A stretch of DNA of 64,000 nt from JAEYXS01 sp943367715. Its GTDB lineage: Bacteria; Verrucomicrobiota; Verrucomicrobiia; Limisphaerales; JAEYXS01. The DNA is taken from positions 1-64,000 of the forward strand of contig CALRJY020000008.1 of the NCBI GenBank assembly GCA_943367715.1, given 5' to 3'. Under the pieces are notes generated by a model. That model made no database searches. It was not told where the DNA came from and saw only the letters and a program-made list of their open reading frames with translations. The position numbers were made by a program, and so were the translations under genes. Shown here in pieces: positions 8,390-19,100 of the stretch (its first letter is position 1; every line of letters begins with the position of its first letter).

Positions 8390-8887
8390 CTAGCGGTTCA
8401 TGCCTTGTTCGGCATCGCGGAGCAGCTTCAGCACATTTTCCGTTTTATCCACCTTCAGAAGTTCCTGGCGCAGTTTCGGCGCGCGCAGGAGACGACTGAC
8501 GCGGGCAAGGAGGCGCAAGTGCTCGCTTACATTGGTAGCGACGAGCAGGAAGAAAACTTTCGCGGGGATACGGTCATCCGCGCCGTAATGCACACCGGTA
8601 GGATGACGGCCGAAGACGATGACAGCGCGGTCCACCATTCCGACAAGCGCATTACGGGCGTGGGGCAGGGCTATGCCTTCACCGATGCTGGTGGAGTGCA
8701 GATCCTCGCGTTCCTGCAGTGCGCGCAGAAGCGTTTGTTTGGCGGCCGGTTGTCCGACGATCTGCGGGATGTGATCGATCAATTCCGACAGGACGGCATC
8801 GCGGCTCGTGCCCCGCAACTGGAGCTGGATCGTGGCCGGGGTCAGCAAATCAGACAAAAACCATTCAGGTGCCGGAGTATCGCTCAT
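8390..8887 (-). CDS. PTS EIIA type-2 domain protein (PtsN-like)
   Basis: A protein of 165 residues. The ATG at 8887 (MSDTPAPEWFLSDLLTP) starts directly at the EIIA fold. The frame is open to 9019, but the extra part is Pro/Phe-rich and unlike the family. The phosphorylatable His is in GIALPHARN, after the typical REDLHSTSIGEG. The rest matches fructose/nitrogen-type EIIA domains (KVFFLLVATNVSEHLRLLARVSRLL). No sugar permease or HPr gene is nearby, so a regulatory PtsN-like role is more likely than sugar uptake. It is convergent with trmL, 4 bases apart. Confidence 0.88.
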   Translation of the reverse strand: MSDTPAPEWFLSDLLTPATIQLQLRGTSRDAVLSELIDHIPQIVGQPAAKQTLLRALQEREDLHSTSIGEGIALPHARNALVGMVDRAVIVFGRHPTGVHYGADDRIPAKVFFLLVATNVSEHLRLLARVSRLLRAPKLRQELLKVDKTENVLKLLRDAEQGMNR

Positions 8888-9130
8888 GTGCCGGATATAG
8901 TATGAGGCGGCGGGAAAGCAATGAAGCAAAAATTGCTTTAAAAAGGTAGGTGGCCAAGGAATACCCCGAAATAATGAAGGAGGAGGAGCAGGGCATCCGC
9001 GGAATACCGCCCCAGACATTCAGCATATTTTTGGCTGTGGTAGGGCACACGATTAGATCGCTTACCACCGGGCATCTTGCCCCGACAAAAATACAGTGTC
9101 AGCGAAGGACGGTATTCCGCATAAGGTGCA

Positions 9131-12100
9131 TCAATCTACCTGAACTATGCGGTAGAAGCGGCCTGGATAGTTTCCGGCCTGAGTGTCCACGAACTCGACG
9201 GCGTTGCCGATGGCGGTGAAAGCCTCGAGGGTCGTCCAGGTCGCCAGGTCCGTGGACGCCTGAATAAGATAGCTCCGGCCGGACTCAAGCTGCATGGGCA
9301 GGCGGAATTCGCCGCCCGTGTAAACCGTGTCCGGCTGCTGGATCTGCGGGGCATTGATGACGGTGATGGTGACGGGGGAGGAGGTGCGGGTGGCGCCGGA
9401 ATTATCGGTGGCCTTGGCGGTGAGGGAGTATGTGCCGGCTTCGGCATCTGCCCAGACGACGCTGTAAGGAGCGGAAGTGTCCTCGCCGACTTTTGCCCCG
9501 TTCACGAAGAATTCCACTTTCGTGATGAAGCCGTTGTTGTCCGCAGCGCTCGCGGTGATGGTGACTTGCGCGGGAGCGGCGAGGCGGGTGCCTTCCGTGG
9601 GTATAGTGATGGCGACGGATGGGTCGGTGAGCGGATGGACGGTGACGGTGAGGGCTGCGGAGACGGTTCTCGTGCCGCGATTGTCCGTGGCCACGGCGAT
9701 GAGTTGGTGGGTGCCGATTTGCAGGCCATTGACGGAGAAGGCGTAGGGTGAAGAGGTAATCGAGCCGAGCAGGAAGTCACAGGCGTAGAACTCGACTTTT
9801 GCCACGGTGCCGTCCGTATCCTCAGCGATGGCAGTCAAGGTAAACGCGGCGGGTGCGCTGTAAGAGGCGTTGTTCACAGGGGTGATGAGCGCGACGGTGG
9901 GGGCGGTGTTTGGCGACTGATATTCATACGCGCCAATGTCCACATTCGCGCCTTCGAGACGAGAGGCGGCATCCAGATCGGCCGGGCCGACGAGGAAGTT
10001 GTTGAAGCCGGCATCGAGGAGTGGCGAGGTGGAGAGCAGGCGATAGTTGAACTGCGCGTGATCGGCGAACTGCGGATCGACCGAGATGTCGCCCGTTCCA
10101 GGTGTCAAGACGTCGTAGTTGGCATTGGTGTTGCCGAAGATGCAATTGTTGCGACTCAACACGCTGGAACTGGCGGTGCCGATGCCGGAGGAGTTGAAGG
10201 CGATGATATTGTTCGCGTTGGTGGAGCTGCCGAAGCCCGCACCAAAGTAGATGCCGCCGGAGCCGGAGTTCGTGACAACGTTGTCCACGATGGTGTTGTT
10301 CGCGATGTGAATAGAACCGGCAAAGGTGCCGATGCCGCCGCCGCCGTTATCCGCGCGGTTGCCTACGATGAGGTTGTTCGCAATGGTGACAAAGGAGGAA
10401 CCGAAATCCACTTGGATGCCCGCGCCGCCGCCGGACTCGGTCATGTTGTTGTTGATCACGTTGTTCGTGATGGTGGCCTTGCCGATGAGGAAAATCCCTC
10501 CGCCCTTGAAGCTGGCGACGTTATCACCGATGGAGTTGTTCGCGATGACGACCGGACCGGCTTCCGAGTCCGTAGCTGTGCAATGAATGCCGCCGCCCGT
10601 GTTCGGAGAAGTGGCGAGGCCGTTGATGATCGCGAAACCGTCGAGGCGCGTAGCATTGGTGCCGACGCCGATGGTGTTGTTGATCTTCACTACGGTGCCG
10701 CGCGTGAACTGCTCGCCGAAGGGCAGGGGCTTGCCACTGATGGTGGCCTGGCCAAAGCCATGGACCGAGATGCCCCCGAAGGAGATGCGCTCGAAGTAAG
10801 TGCCGCCCCCGACCATGACTTTTCCGCCGAAGGCGGTGACATCGATGGCCTTCTGGATGGAGAGCTTGGCGGAGTTCCAGGAGGAACCATCGTTGCTGGT
10901 TTTACCAGCGTGGCTCACGTAGGAGATGAGCAGTTGCGCAGTGAAATCGATGCCGGACTGGTTCGCACTATTAACGGTGATCGCTCGTGTGGATTCGTCC
11001 AGAGCGTAACCGTTGCGCGCGGCAGTGATGGTGTAGGTGTTGTTCGTGAGCACCAGGCGATACACGCCGTTGGCATCGGTGAATACAGTCTGGCCGGGGA
11101 CGGAGACGGCGACGTTGGCAACCGGTTCACCTGGAATGGTATTGAACAGTGGCGGACCAGAGGAGGTGCTGCGAGTGCGGATGGTGCCGGTGATGTTGAA
11201 GGAATTCAGCAGACCAGTGAAATTCACTCCCGAGCGACTGCCAGCACCAACCGTCACCACCTGGCCTGACGGTGTGAAGAGGTGGTTCGCCTTGCTGGGG
11301 GTCACGGTGAAGGTGCCGGGGTCGGCGCTCGTGAGGATGTAGTCACCATTGGCATCGGTAGTGGTGGTGATGCTGGGAGCTTCGGCCAGCGCGACGGTCA
11401 CGCCAGTCAAAGCAGCGCCAGTGGGATCGATCACCTTGCCGCTGATGGTGAGGGCGGGATAAGCGGTGACGGTGAAGTTTTTGCCGCTTAAGTCGGAGCC
11501 GGCCACGGTGATGTTGATGCTTTCGGCAGCGATTGTGTAATCATAGATCGGATGGGGTTGCTGGAAATCACGGCTGAGATACAGGGTGTAGCTGCCATCA
11601 GAAAGGACGAGGGTGAAGTCGCCGTTTGCATCCGTCAGCGCTGCTCCAGAGCCGGCGCCGGTGCCGCTGCGGTACGCCTTGATCAAGATGTCTTTGAAAC
11701 CGTGACCGCCAGCATTTCGCACGGAGCCTTGGACACGATGGCCGGGAACGAAATCTAGCGGCGTGGGCGGTGTGTTAGGTTCATGATAGACGTTGATGAC
11801 ATGCAGCGGATCGAGATATATCGCCGGATAACTGACGCCGGAATAGCTCTCGTAGGTGTAAGCTGACGGGAAAAAAGGATCGATATCCCCATGCGTTGCC
11901 GAGACGGTGTAGTCACCGGTGAACAGCCCCTCGACACGATACTTGCCGGCGGCATCGGTATTCACGGTCACGCTGGGATTGTAGATGCTGGCGATGCTCA
12001 CGGTGGCGTCGGCGACCGGTTGCCCGGAAGCATCTCGCACCGTGCCAGCGATTGAGGTCCGTTCCGGCACGGAACTCGCGAGATATGCGGCGAGGTCTGA

Positions 12101-15100
12101 TTTCTGCGATTCCGTGATGACATGGCCCAAGTAGTTGCTGACACTGTTCACACCGCCCAGGACGTGATAAGGGAAGGTGAGAAATTCGCGGCCGATTTTA
12201 TAACGGCTGCCGAGATAACCGGGATGGTCGTTCCGGCCGATCACACCGCCGTTGGCATCAGTAAGGAAGCCTGGCCACGTAGGATTACGACCGGGGTTTG
12301 GTCCATGGCAATGAGCGCATTTGCTATCGTAGATCGCCTGACCGCTGGTAAGGCTGACATTTGGGGCGCCGATGGGCACCAGCACGTGAAGGGTGACCGG
12401 AACGGAGGTAGTGTTGATACCCAGGTTATCCGTGACCACCGCGGTGATCAGCGTATTCGTCCGCGCGGCCACATTGTTCCAGGTGAAGCTGTAGCGCAAG
12501 GTGGTGTTGATCATTTCGGGCGTCGTGTCATTGCCGAGCAATTGGCCATCCGCATAAAACGCGACCTTGGTCACGCTCCCGTCCGGATCGGAGGCCGACG
12601 CGGTCAGTTCGATATTCGCGGGTGCCACGAAAGCCTTGTTGTTCATGGGCTCCAGGTAGTTCATCGGTTCGGTGAGTGATACGACGGGAGCGAGGTTGGC
12701 GGTGAAATTGACGGGCGGGAGGTATGGCTGCACGTTCGCTGTGTATTGGACATTTCCGTTCAGCCAGTACTTATCCTTCGTCACTGCTAGCTGTATTTGC
12801 GCCGGGGCAAAGGTCGCACCGGCCTTGCTGGCCTTGATGAAATAATCGCCTGCCTTGAGACCCGTGATGGAATAGGTGCCGTCCGGATTGCTCACTGCTG
12901 ATTGCGTGGGCAGATAGCCGCTCGTCGCAGTGACCGTCACACCGCCCAAGCCCTGATTGGCGGCATCTTTGATCACGCCGTTGATGAGATAGGCCGTGGC
13001 GTCGAGGCTTGAGATGTAGAATGCGAGGTTGGTTTTGGAGAGGTCATTCAAGCTGAGCGCGTTGTTGTAGTGGTTTCCCTTGGAGTCGAGGATCAGCTTG
13101 CTCGCACCTGCACTGGGGGTGAACGACGGCGAGCTATGGCAACTGGCGCAACGCTGGGAATGTAATGTCTGGCCTGCTGCCAGATTCGGTCCTTGTGGCG
13201 CGGCCAAAACGTTCAGCGTCAACGCGCGCTCGGCCATGGCGCCGTTTTGATCGGTCAGGCGCAAGGTGAGGTTGAATGTTCCTGAAGCGGTCGGTGTGCC
13301 GGAGATCAACCCCGCTGAGGTGAGCGTCAGCCCGGCTGGCAGATTGCCGGTCTTGCTCCAAGCGCGCGGGGTAGTTCCTCCGGTGCCCGTCATCTGATAA
13401 TTGTAGGCGATGCTGACGGAGCCTTCCGGGAGCGAGGCTGATGTGATCACGGGAGCATCATTCATCGTCAGGGCAAACTCACGCGTCACCATGGTGTTGT
13501 TTCCATCCGTGACTTTGACGGTGAAATTCGCGGTTCCCGTCATGGTGGTGGTGCCGCTGATGAGGCCGTTCGCCGAGTTGATCCCGAGTCCGACGGGCAA
13601 CGCCCCACTCGTGATGGACCACACCAAAGTGCCGGTCCCGCCGGTCGCGTTGATGGTCTTGTTGTAGGCTTTGCCCGCTGTGGCGGCGGGGATGGGACTG
13701 GTCGCGGTGATGGTGAGCGCGTTGTTTATGGTCAAGGAAAACGCCTTGCTCGCAGTGGCACCATGGGCGTCCGTCACTTGTGCCGTGAAGTTAAATGTGT
13801 TCACCACGGTAGGCGTGCCGCTGAGGGTTCCGGTCGTGTCCAACATCAAGCCGTCCGGCAAGGTCCCGCTGATGATCGTCCATGATTTGGGTGAAGTGCC
13901 GCCGGTGAGTGTCAGGGCGTGGGAGTAAGGAAGTCCTGCGGAGGCGGCTGGCAGAGTGGCGGTGGCCGTGATCGTGGGGGTTGCATTGATCGCCAGCGTG
14001 AAATCTTTTTCCGCAGTGACACTCGCGCCATCCGTCACCTTGATGCGAAAGCTGGTGCTCTGCCCGGCGGTGGTTGGCGTGCCGCTCAATTCGCCAGTGC
14101 TTCCGTTGAGGCTCAAGCCATCTGGATAGGTTCCGCTTACTTTGGACCAGGTGAAGGCGGCTGTGCCATTGATGCGTTGAAAGGTGTGAGTGTAAGGACG
14201 AGTCACCGTGCCTCCCGGCAATGCTGAACCTGTGGTGATGGTCAACTCGGTGCTGAGGGAGACCGAGGCATATTTGCCATCATAGACCACTCCCAAAATC
14301 GTGCCGCTTGAATTCATGGAGATAACGGCGGAAGTCGTGACTACTCCTGTTTCGACCGTTTCCACTTCCCACGAACCGGTGGTCTTGTGGGCCACTCTCA
14401 CGGCGAACGCACCACCATCGACCGATTCCAGATAGCAAAGATAAGGCACAGCCGTGACCGGATGGATGACCAGTGACAGGCGGTTTATGCTTCCGGCAGC
14501 ATCTGCGGCGGTTTCGGCGGTCCAGACCCCGCCCGCAGCACGAGTGGCATACATCAGCGAGTTACCCTCCCGATAGACCAGGTGGGCAACATTGCTGGGA
14601 TCGAACTTTAACGCGCTGACGGGTGACGAAATGTCGCTGATCGCGTCCTCCAGTTCACTCCAGACACCGCCTGTGCGAATGGAATACTTCGTCCGGTAGT
14701 TGTTACCGTTGGTATGTGAGTTAAAAACAATCGCCGGGATTCCGCTGCTGGTTAGTGCCAAAGATGAGTGTTCCCCGGTGAAGGGCAGATCCGGCCCTTC
14801 CACCAGCTCGGTGATCCAGTTCCCGCCCTCCTTCGTCGAGTAACTGTAATCCAACTGGTTTACCGTCTTGGGAGTGCCAAAGAAATCGAGGTAATTACCA
14901 GTGGAGAACGGCCCACCCCAGCCGATATGGGGTTTACCGGTCGCGTCGATGCCCAGATTGGGACTGCGGAGGCTGGGGTCAAAGATTGCCGCGGTGGCGT
15001 TGACCGTTTCCACGCTCCAAGTTCCGTTCAACGTGGCAAAGCCGACATGATTGTCCGCATCCACCAAGGCGATCTGGGCTTTTCCATTGGCCGGGTTGAA

Positions 15101-15349
15101 CGCGAGGGCGGGCCGCTGGCCTGTCGCCTCCACTATCTGCGCTGTGGACCACGTAGAGCCGTTGAAGGTGGTGTATTTAACACCGACATTTTCGAATGCG
15201 ATGGCAGGGTGGCCCGTGGCATCGAACGCGAGCGATGGTCGTTCACCGCCAACGCTCTGAATTGTCCATGTGAAGGAAGCGGCGTTGGCAGCGGTTTGGA
15301 AGAGCAGCAAGCCAGCGATGCAACTGATGGCTGAACGAAGAGTTTTCAT
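9131..15349 (-). CDS. Giant multidomain secreted protein with two c-type haem sites
   Basis: A protein of 2072 residues with an N-terminal Sec signal peptide (CIAGLLLFQTAANA). Domains in order: a propeller-like region of about 350 residues with repeated Trp/Ala-rich strands; four putative Ig (He_PIG-type) modules at roughly 385-700 with DGLSLNG..GELSGTPTTAG patterns; a cytochrome-c-like segment with CASCH near residue 733; a carboxypeptidase-regulatory-like (CRL) module; a Big_9-type Ig module (DPDGSVTKVAFYADGQLLG); a second haem site, CAHCH, near 1011; four more CRL modules at about 1100-1450; a right-handed beta-helix at about 1490-1790 opening with YVSHAGKTSNDGSSWNSAK; two further Big_9 modules; and a C-terminal QASTDLATW domain. 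The layout suggests a surface or extracellular adhesin or redox-linked matrix protein. It lies directly downstream of a two-component system on the same strand. The function is inferred only. Confidence 0.85.
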   Translation of the reverse strand: MKTLRSAISCIAGLLLFQTAANAASFTWTIQSVGGERPSLAFDATGHPAIAFENVGVKYTTFNGSTWSTAQIVEATGQRPALAFNPANGKAQIALVDADNHVGFATLNGTWSVETVNATAAIFDPSLRSPNLGIDATGKPHIGWGGPFSTGNYLDFFGTPKTVNQLDYSYSTKEGGNWITELVEGPDLPFTGEHSSLALTSSGIPAIVFNSHTNGNNYRTKYSIRTGGVWSELEDAISDISSPVSALKFDPSNVAHLVYREGNSLMYATRAAGGVWTAETAADAAGSINRLSLVIHPVTAVPYLCYLESVDGGAFAVRVAHKTTGSWEVETVETGVVTTSAVISMNSSGTILGVVYDGKYASVSLSTELTITTGSALPGGTVTRPYTHTFQRINGTAAFTWSKVSGTYPDGLSLNGSTGELSGTPTTAGQSTSFRIKVTDGASVTAEKDFTLAINATPTITATATLPAASAGLPYSHALTLTGGTSPKSWTIISGTLPDGLMLDTTGTLSGTPTVVNTFNFTAQVTDAHGATASKAFSLTINNALTITATSPIPAATAGKAYNKTINATGGTGTLVWSITSGALPVGLGINSANGLISGTTTMTGTANFTVKVTDGNNTMVTREFALTMNDAPVITSASLPEGSVSIAYNYQMTGTGGTTPRAWSKTGNLPAGLTLTSAGLISGTPTASGTFNLTLRLTDQNGAMAERALTLNVLAAPQGPNLAAGQTLHSQRCASCHSSPSFTPSAGASKLILDSKGNHYNNALSLNDLSKTNLAFYISSLDATAYLINGVIKDAANQGLGGVTVTATSGYLPTQSAVSNPDGTYSITGLKAGDYFIKASKAGATFAPAQIQLAVTKDKYWLNGNVQYTANVQPYLPPVNFTANLAPVVSLTEPMNYLEPMNNKAFVAPANIELTASASDPDGSVTKVAFYADGQLLGNDTTPEMINTTLRYSFTWNNVAARTNTLITAVVTDNLGINTTSVPVTLHVLVPIGAPNVSLTSGQAIYDSKCAHCHGPNPGRNPTWPGFLTDANGGVIGRNDHPGYLGSRYKIGREFLTFPYHVLGGVNSVSNYLGHVITESQKSDLAAYLASSVPERTSIAGTVRDASGQPVADATVSIASIYNPSVTVNTDAAGKYRVEGLFTGDYTVSATHGDIDPFFPSAYTYESYSGVSYPAIYLDPLHVINVYHEPNTPPTPLDFVPGHRVQGSVRNAGGHGFKDILIKAYRSGTGAGSGAALTDANGDFTLVLSDGSYTLYLSRDFQQPHPIYDYTIAAESINITVAGSDLSGKNFTVTAYPALTISGKVIDPTGAALTGVTVALAEAPSITTTTDANGDYILTSADPGTFTVTPSKANHLFTPSGQVVTVGAGSRSGVNFTGLLNSFNITGTIRTRSTSSGPPLFNTIPGEPVANVAVSVPGQTVFTDANGVYRLVLTNNTYTITAARNGYALDESTRAITVNSANQSGIDFTAQLLISYVSHAGKTSNDGSSWNSAKLSIQKAIDVTAFGGKVMVGGGTYFERISFGGISVHGFGQATISGKPLPFGEQFTRGTVVKINNTIGVGTNATRLDGFAIINGLATSPNTGGGIHCTATDSEAGPVVIANNSIGDNVASFKGGGIFLIGKATITNNVINNNMTESGGGAGIQVDFGSSFVTIANNLIVGNRADNGGGGIGTFAGSIHIANNTIVDNVVTNSGSGGIYFGAGFGSSTNANNIIAFNSSGIGTASSSVLSRNNCIFGNTNANYDVLTPGTGDISVDPQFADHAQFNYRLLSTSPLLDAGFNNFLVGPADLDAASRLEGANVDIGAYEYQSPNTAPTVALITPVNNASYSAPAAFTLTAIAEDTDGTVAKVEFYACDFLLGSITSSPYAFSVNGLQIGTHQLIAVATDNRGTRTVSAALTVTVHPLTDPSVAITIPTEGTRLAAPAQVTITASAADNNGFITKVEFFVNGAKVGEDTSAPYSVVWADAEAGTYSLTAKATDNSGATRTSSPVTITVINAPQIQQPDTVYTGGEFRLPMQLESGRSYLIQASTDLATWTTLEAFTAIGNAVEFVDTQAGNYPGRFYRIVQVD

Positions 15350-15466
15350 AAGACTAAAAACTGTTTGGCAGATGAGTTTTTAGCAGCAAAGCCCTCCGCA
15401 CGGCATGGGCAGGTGACGCCCACCATGGTGTTTCTGGCGATGAAGATGGGACCTGTCCCGCAACGG

Positions 15467-16114
15467 CTATTCAGCAGCGGGCGAGACACCGGGAGGAAGC
15501 TGACCGCGGTCCATGAGTTCCTGGATATCGCGGGCGATGGTACGGCGGGAAACTTTCAAGGTGCGGGAAAGCTGAGAAACATTGGCTGGTTGACCTTCGC
15601 GCAAGCGTTTCAGGATCTCCACCTGCCGGGCCAGCCGCGCGGCAAAGACACGTTCGGGATCCTTGGTGCTGAGCATCTCGGCCCGTTCGAGCGAGCGGAT
15701 GCAGCGGACCGTTTCCGCCAGCCCGCATTCATCCAGCGCGCGGGCCACCGTTTCCCGCAGCACTTCAACATTAACCGGTTTCTCGATGAGGTAGTGCGCG
15801 GAGTAGGGCCCTTGCAAAGCTTGCAACTGGCCTTTGATATCCAGCGTGCCCGAGATGAGGATGATGGGCACATGGGCAAAATCGCTTTTGATGAGCGGGA
15901 GAAACTCCGTGCCCTTTTCGCCATCGGCGAGCTGGTGGTCCAGCAAGATGACGTCGGGCACTTCCTCCGCGATGAGTTTCATCGCCTCGGTGCCGCTGAC
16001 GACGGTGAGGACGCGATAGGCCGCCAAAGACTTCGTGTAGAGACGCAGTTGTTTGGGGTCGTCCTCGATGGCCAGGATGGTGGCCTTCCACCGTTGTGTG
16101 CTGTCAGCGGACAC
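15467..16114 (-). CDS. Response regulator: REC domain plus DeoR/HTH_11-like C-terminus
   Basis: A protein of 215 residues. The N-terminal receiver has the acidic pair in ILAIEDDPKQLRLY, the phosphoacceptor Asp in VILLDHQLADGEKG, the Thr/Ser of LISGTLD and the Lys of LIEKPVN. The C-terminal 60 residues contain a winged-helix region (VSQLSRTLKVSRRTIARDIQELMDRG) resembling DeoR/HTH_11 domains rather than the usual OmpR or NarL outputs. The frame opens with GTG. It lies 48 bases downstream of the histidine kinase gene and 117 bases upstream of the giant surface-protein gene, all on the minus strand, which makes it the likely cognate regulator and a candidate regulator of that gene. Confidence 0.85.
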   Translation of the reverse strand: MSADSTQRWKATILAIEDDPKQLRLYTKSLAAYRVLTVVSGTEAMKLIAEEVPDVILLDHQLADGEKGTEFLPLIKSDFAHVPIILISGTLDIKGQLQALQGPYSAHYLIEKPVNVEVLRETVARALDECGLAETVRCIRSLERAEMLSTKDPERVFAARLARQVEILKRLREGQPANVSQLSRTLKVSRRTIARDIQELMDRGQLPPGVSPAAE

Positions 16115-16162
16115 CTGCTGACGATAGGAACAGCCGCAGGTTCCGCCAAGTGAAAAGGGGGA

Positions 16163-19100
16163 TCACGCGGTTGTCATCGGGATGAAGATCCTGAACGTTG
16201 TACCTTTTCCAGCATCAGTTTCGAGACCCAGGCCAAACCCCTCAGACTCGGCGATGGAACGCACCATGGAAAGGCCAAGTCCGGTGCCTTTCTGGTTGAT
16301 GGTATTCTTGGTGGTGAAGAAAGGTTCGAAGACGCGCGCCTTGATCTCAGGCGTCATTCCCGGCCCATTGTCGGCTACCACGATCTCGATCCACGCGCTG
16401 GCCTGCTTGGGGCGCAAGACCAGGCTGGCTGGCAGCATGGACACTTGATTGACACTGAGCCGCAACTCGCCTTTGTCACCCATGGCCTCGGCGGCGTTGA
16501 CGATGAGATTCAACAAGATCTGGTCGATCCGGGAACGCACGCACATGACTTTGCGGGTCGGAGTCTCCAGTTCGAGACGGAGCTGGATGCCTTGCAGGAA
16601 TTGCTGGCGCAAGAGCAGGGCGGTTTCACGCACTGCTTCGTTCACTGAGAAGGAAGTCCGTTCCGCCGATTCGCGGCTATGGCCGAGCATTGAGCGGACG
16701 AAGGCTCGTCCTTGGGCCACCGATTGGTTCACCAGTTGGGCGTTCTCTTCCAGATCGGCATCGCCTTTCGTGCGTTCGGCAGTGAGATCGTTGGACATGC
16801 CGATGACGGAAAGGAGGTTGTTGAAATCATGCGCCACACCGGCGGCCAAGGTGCCCAGCGCCTGCATCTTGTGGCTGTGCTGCAATTCCGCCTGGGCCCG
16901 CATGAGCGCTTCATTGCGCCGGGCCGCCATGGTTTCGAGCTCGAAATAACTGGTGAGCAAGCGCCGGTGGTAACGCTGGGTCAGCGCGCCCATGGCCAGC
17001 GCCAGCACCAGACCGCCCAGGATCAGCGTAACCAGACTTCCCGAGGCGGAACCTGCGCCGAGCAGAAAGCGGGGCGACGGAGAAGGACCAACCGGAGCCG
17101 CCGGTGCGTTCCACGCGGCTGAAGCCTTCAAAGGCTTCTTCCAGTCCAGCCCCAAGGCCAGCATCTCCTGATCAAGCTGTTGCAAGTCATACAGGTAAAC
17201 CCGGCCCGCCAGCACCGCCAGCCAGCGTCCATCCGGGCTGCTGCGCAACCACTCGATCTTTCGTTCACTCGGCACGGTGAAATTGGCCAGCACTTGCAAC
17301 GAATCGATCGCCACCAGTTGCACACTGTTGAATGAATGGTTCCACGCCACGGTTTTTCCATCAGGGAGAAAAGCCATCCGCCCGACGTTTTGCTCGCCTT
17401 CCTCGCGGGAGAATGTTTTCAACACGGCATTGGAAGAGGTGTGCCAAAACGAATGCCCGGAGACACTGCTGATCACCAGCCATTGACCATCCGCGGTATA
17501 ACCGACATCGGCATCGAGCGAGGGGATTTGCTGCAGCGTTTTTCCCGTGGCGGCATCCCATATTCGCACGCCCACACCATCCCATGTGCCGGTCGCGATC
17601 CGCTTTCCATCGGGACTGAAGGCCAATGTGTCCAAGCCTCTCTGTCCCGAGAAAACGAGTGGCGGTGTCTCCTTCTCCAGATCATACAGATACGCAGAGC
17701 CATTGTTTCCGCCCACCAGTAAGCGGTTGCCCGGGCGATCAATCGCCACCTTGATCGGCTTGGTTTCGGGAGGCACCGACACCAAGGTTGGCTCGCCTAG
17801 TTGCCCCTCGATTTTCCCCTCCGCGTTCGTAGTGACCAGCCAAGGCCAACGCCGCACCCCACTGGTGCCGCTGGTGATGATCTCACGGCCATTGGGGTGA
17901 AACAAAACGGACCGGCCATCAACCGCCTTTCCCCGCGCGACCACCCAGTTCAACGTCATATCCCAGACGAATAATCCGTCCATGTTGACGCACGCCAGCC
18001 AGCGCGAATCCGGGCTGAACCGGCCGTCAGAAAGTTGTGCACCGATGCCCACCGGACCCGCCAGGCGTTGCATGACGGGCCGATTGGCCACCACCCGCAG
18101 ACTGACTCCCTGGCTGGGGCGCAACAGCGCCAGTTTTTGGTCGTCAGGGCCGAACTGAACCCCGTAGCCATGCGACAGATGGCGGAGTGATTGTCCCAGC
18201 CAGGGATAAGGACTCCACCAAAGCGTCTCCCGGCTTAGAGAACTGGAGACCAACGTGTCGCCACTATGGCTGAAGGCCACGTAGATCACCGGCAAGGTGT
18301 GGCCGCGCAAGATATGCCAGCGCACCACTTCATCTTCAAACGTGGTGGCATCCCAGAGATACACCTCCCGGTTCTGTCCGGCAGCCGCCAGCGCGAGGCC
18401 GTCATCACGCCAGGCATGATGGTTGAAAAAAGCCTGCAGGCTGTTTCCTTCCAGAGTGACGACCCTTCGTCGCGTGACGTAATTCCAGACCTCAATGGTT
18501 TTGCCGGTGATCAGGGAAACCCACGGATGCTTGGGATGAAACGCCGCATGAGACAGCCGCTCAAACTGCGGCAGGCGGGCAACTTCGGTTCCGGTGCTTA
18601 GGTCGTAGATGACACCCACACCCTCCACCCAGGCGAAGAGTTTGCTGCTGTCGGCTGAAAACGCCACCGGTATGTGCATGCCGGGGCTGATTCCGCACCG
18701 AGTTTCAAAGATGCATTTCTGCTTTTTCCACTCGTGCACGCTCAGGCGGTCATCGTGCTGGATGGCGAGATATTCGCTGTCCGGACTCCACACCACCGGC
18801 CCTTTCACCACTTTCCCTTTACCGGGCAATTCCCAGATGATTTTGCCGTCATCGAATTGCGCGCATTGCACCGTGCCGTTCCGGTGTGAACGGGTGATAT
18901 ATTTCAAACTCGGATCGATGGACAGGCGGGTCGGATCACGCTGCTCCGCGCCCAATGTTTCCGGTATGAACTCCCGAAAGGTCTCCTCCGCACCGACATC
19001 GGATATACTGAGCGCGGCGATCGCTTCATCACGCAATTCCGGTGAGGCACGTCGTTTGGCCGCCTGGCTGATCGCTTGCAAGGCTTCCATGCGTGCGCCC

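Noticed and set aside
10058..11269. 403-residue plus-strand open frame within the giant gene
   Set aside because: Antisense to beta-helix and CRL modules with clear domain patterns.
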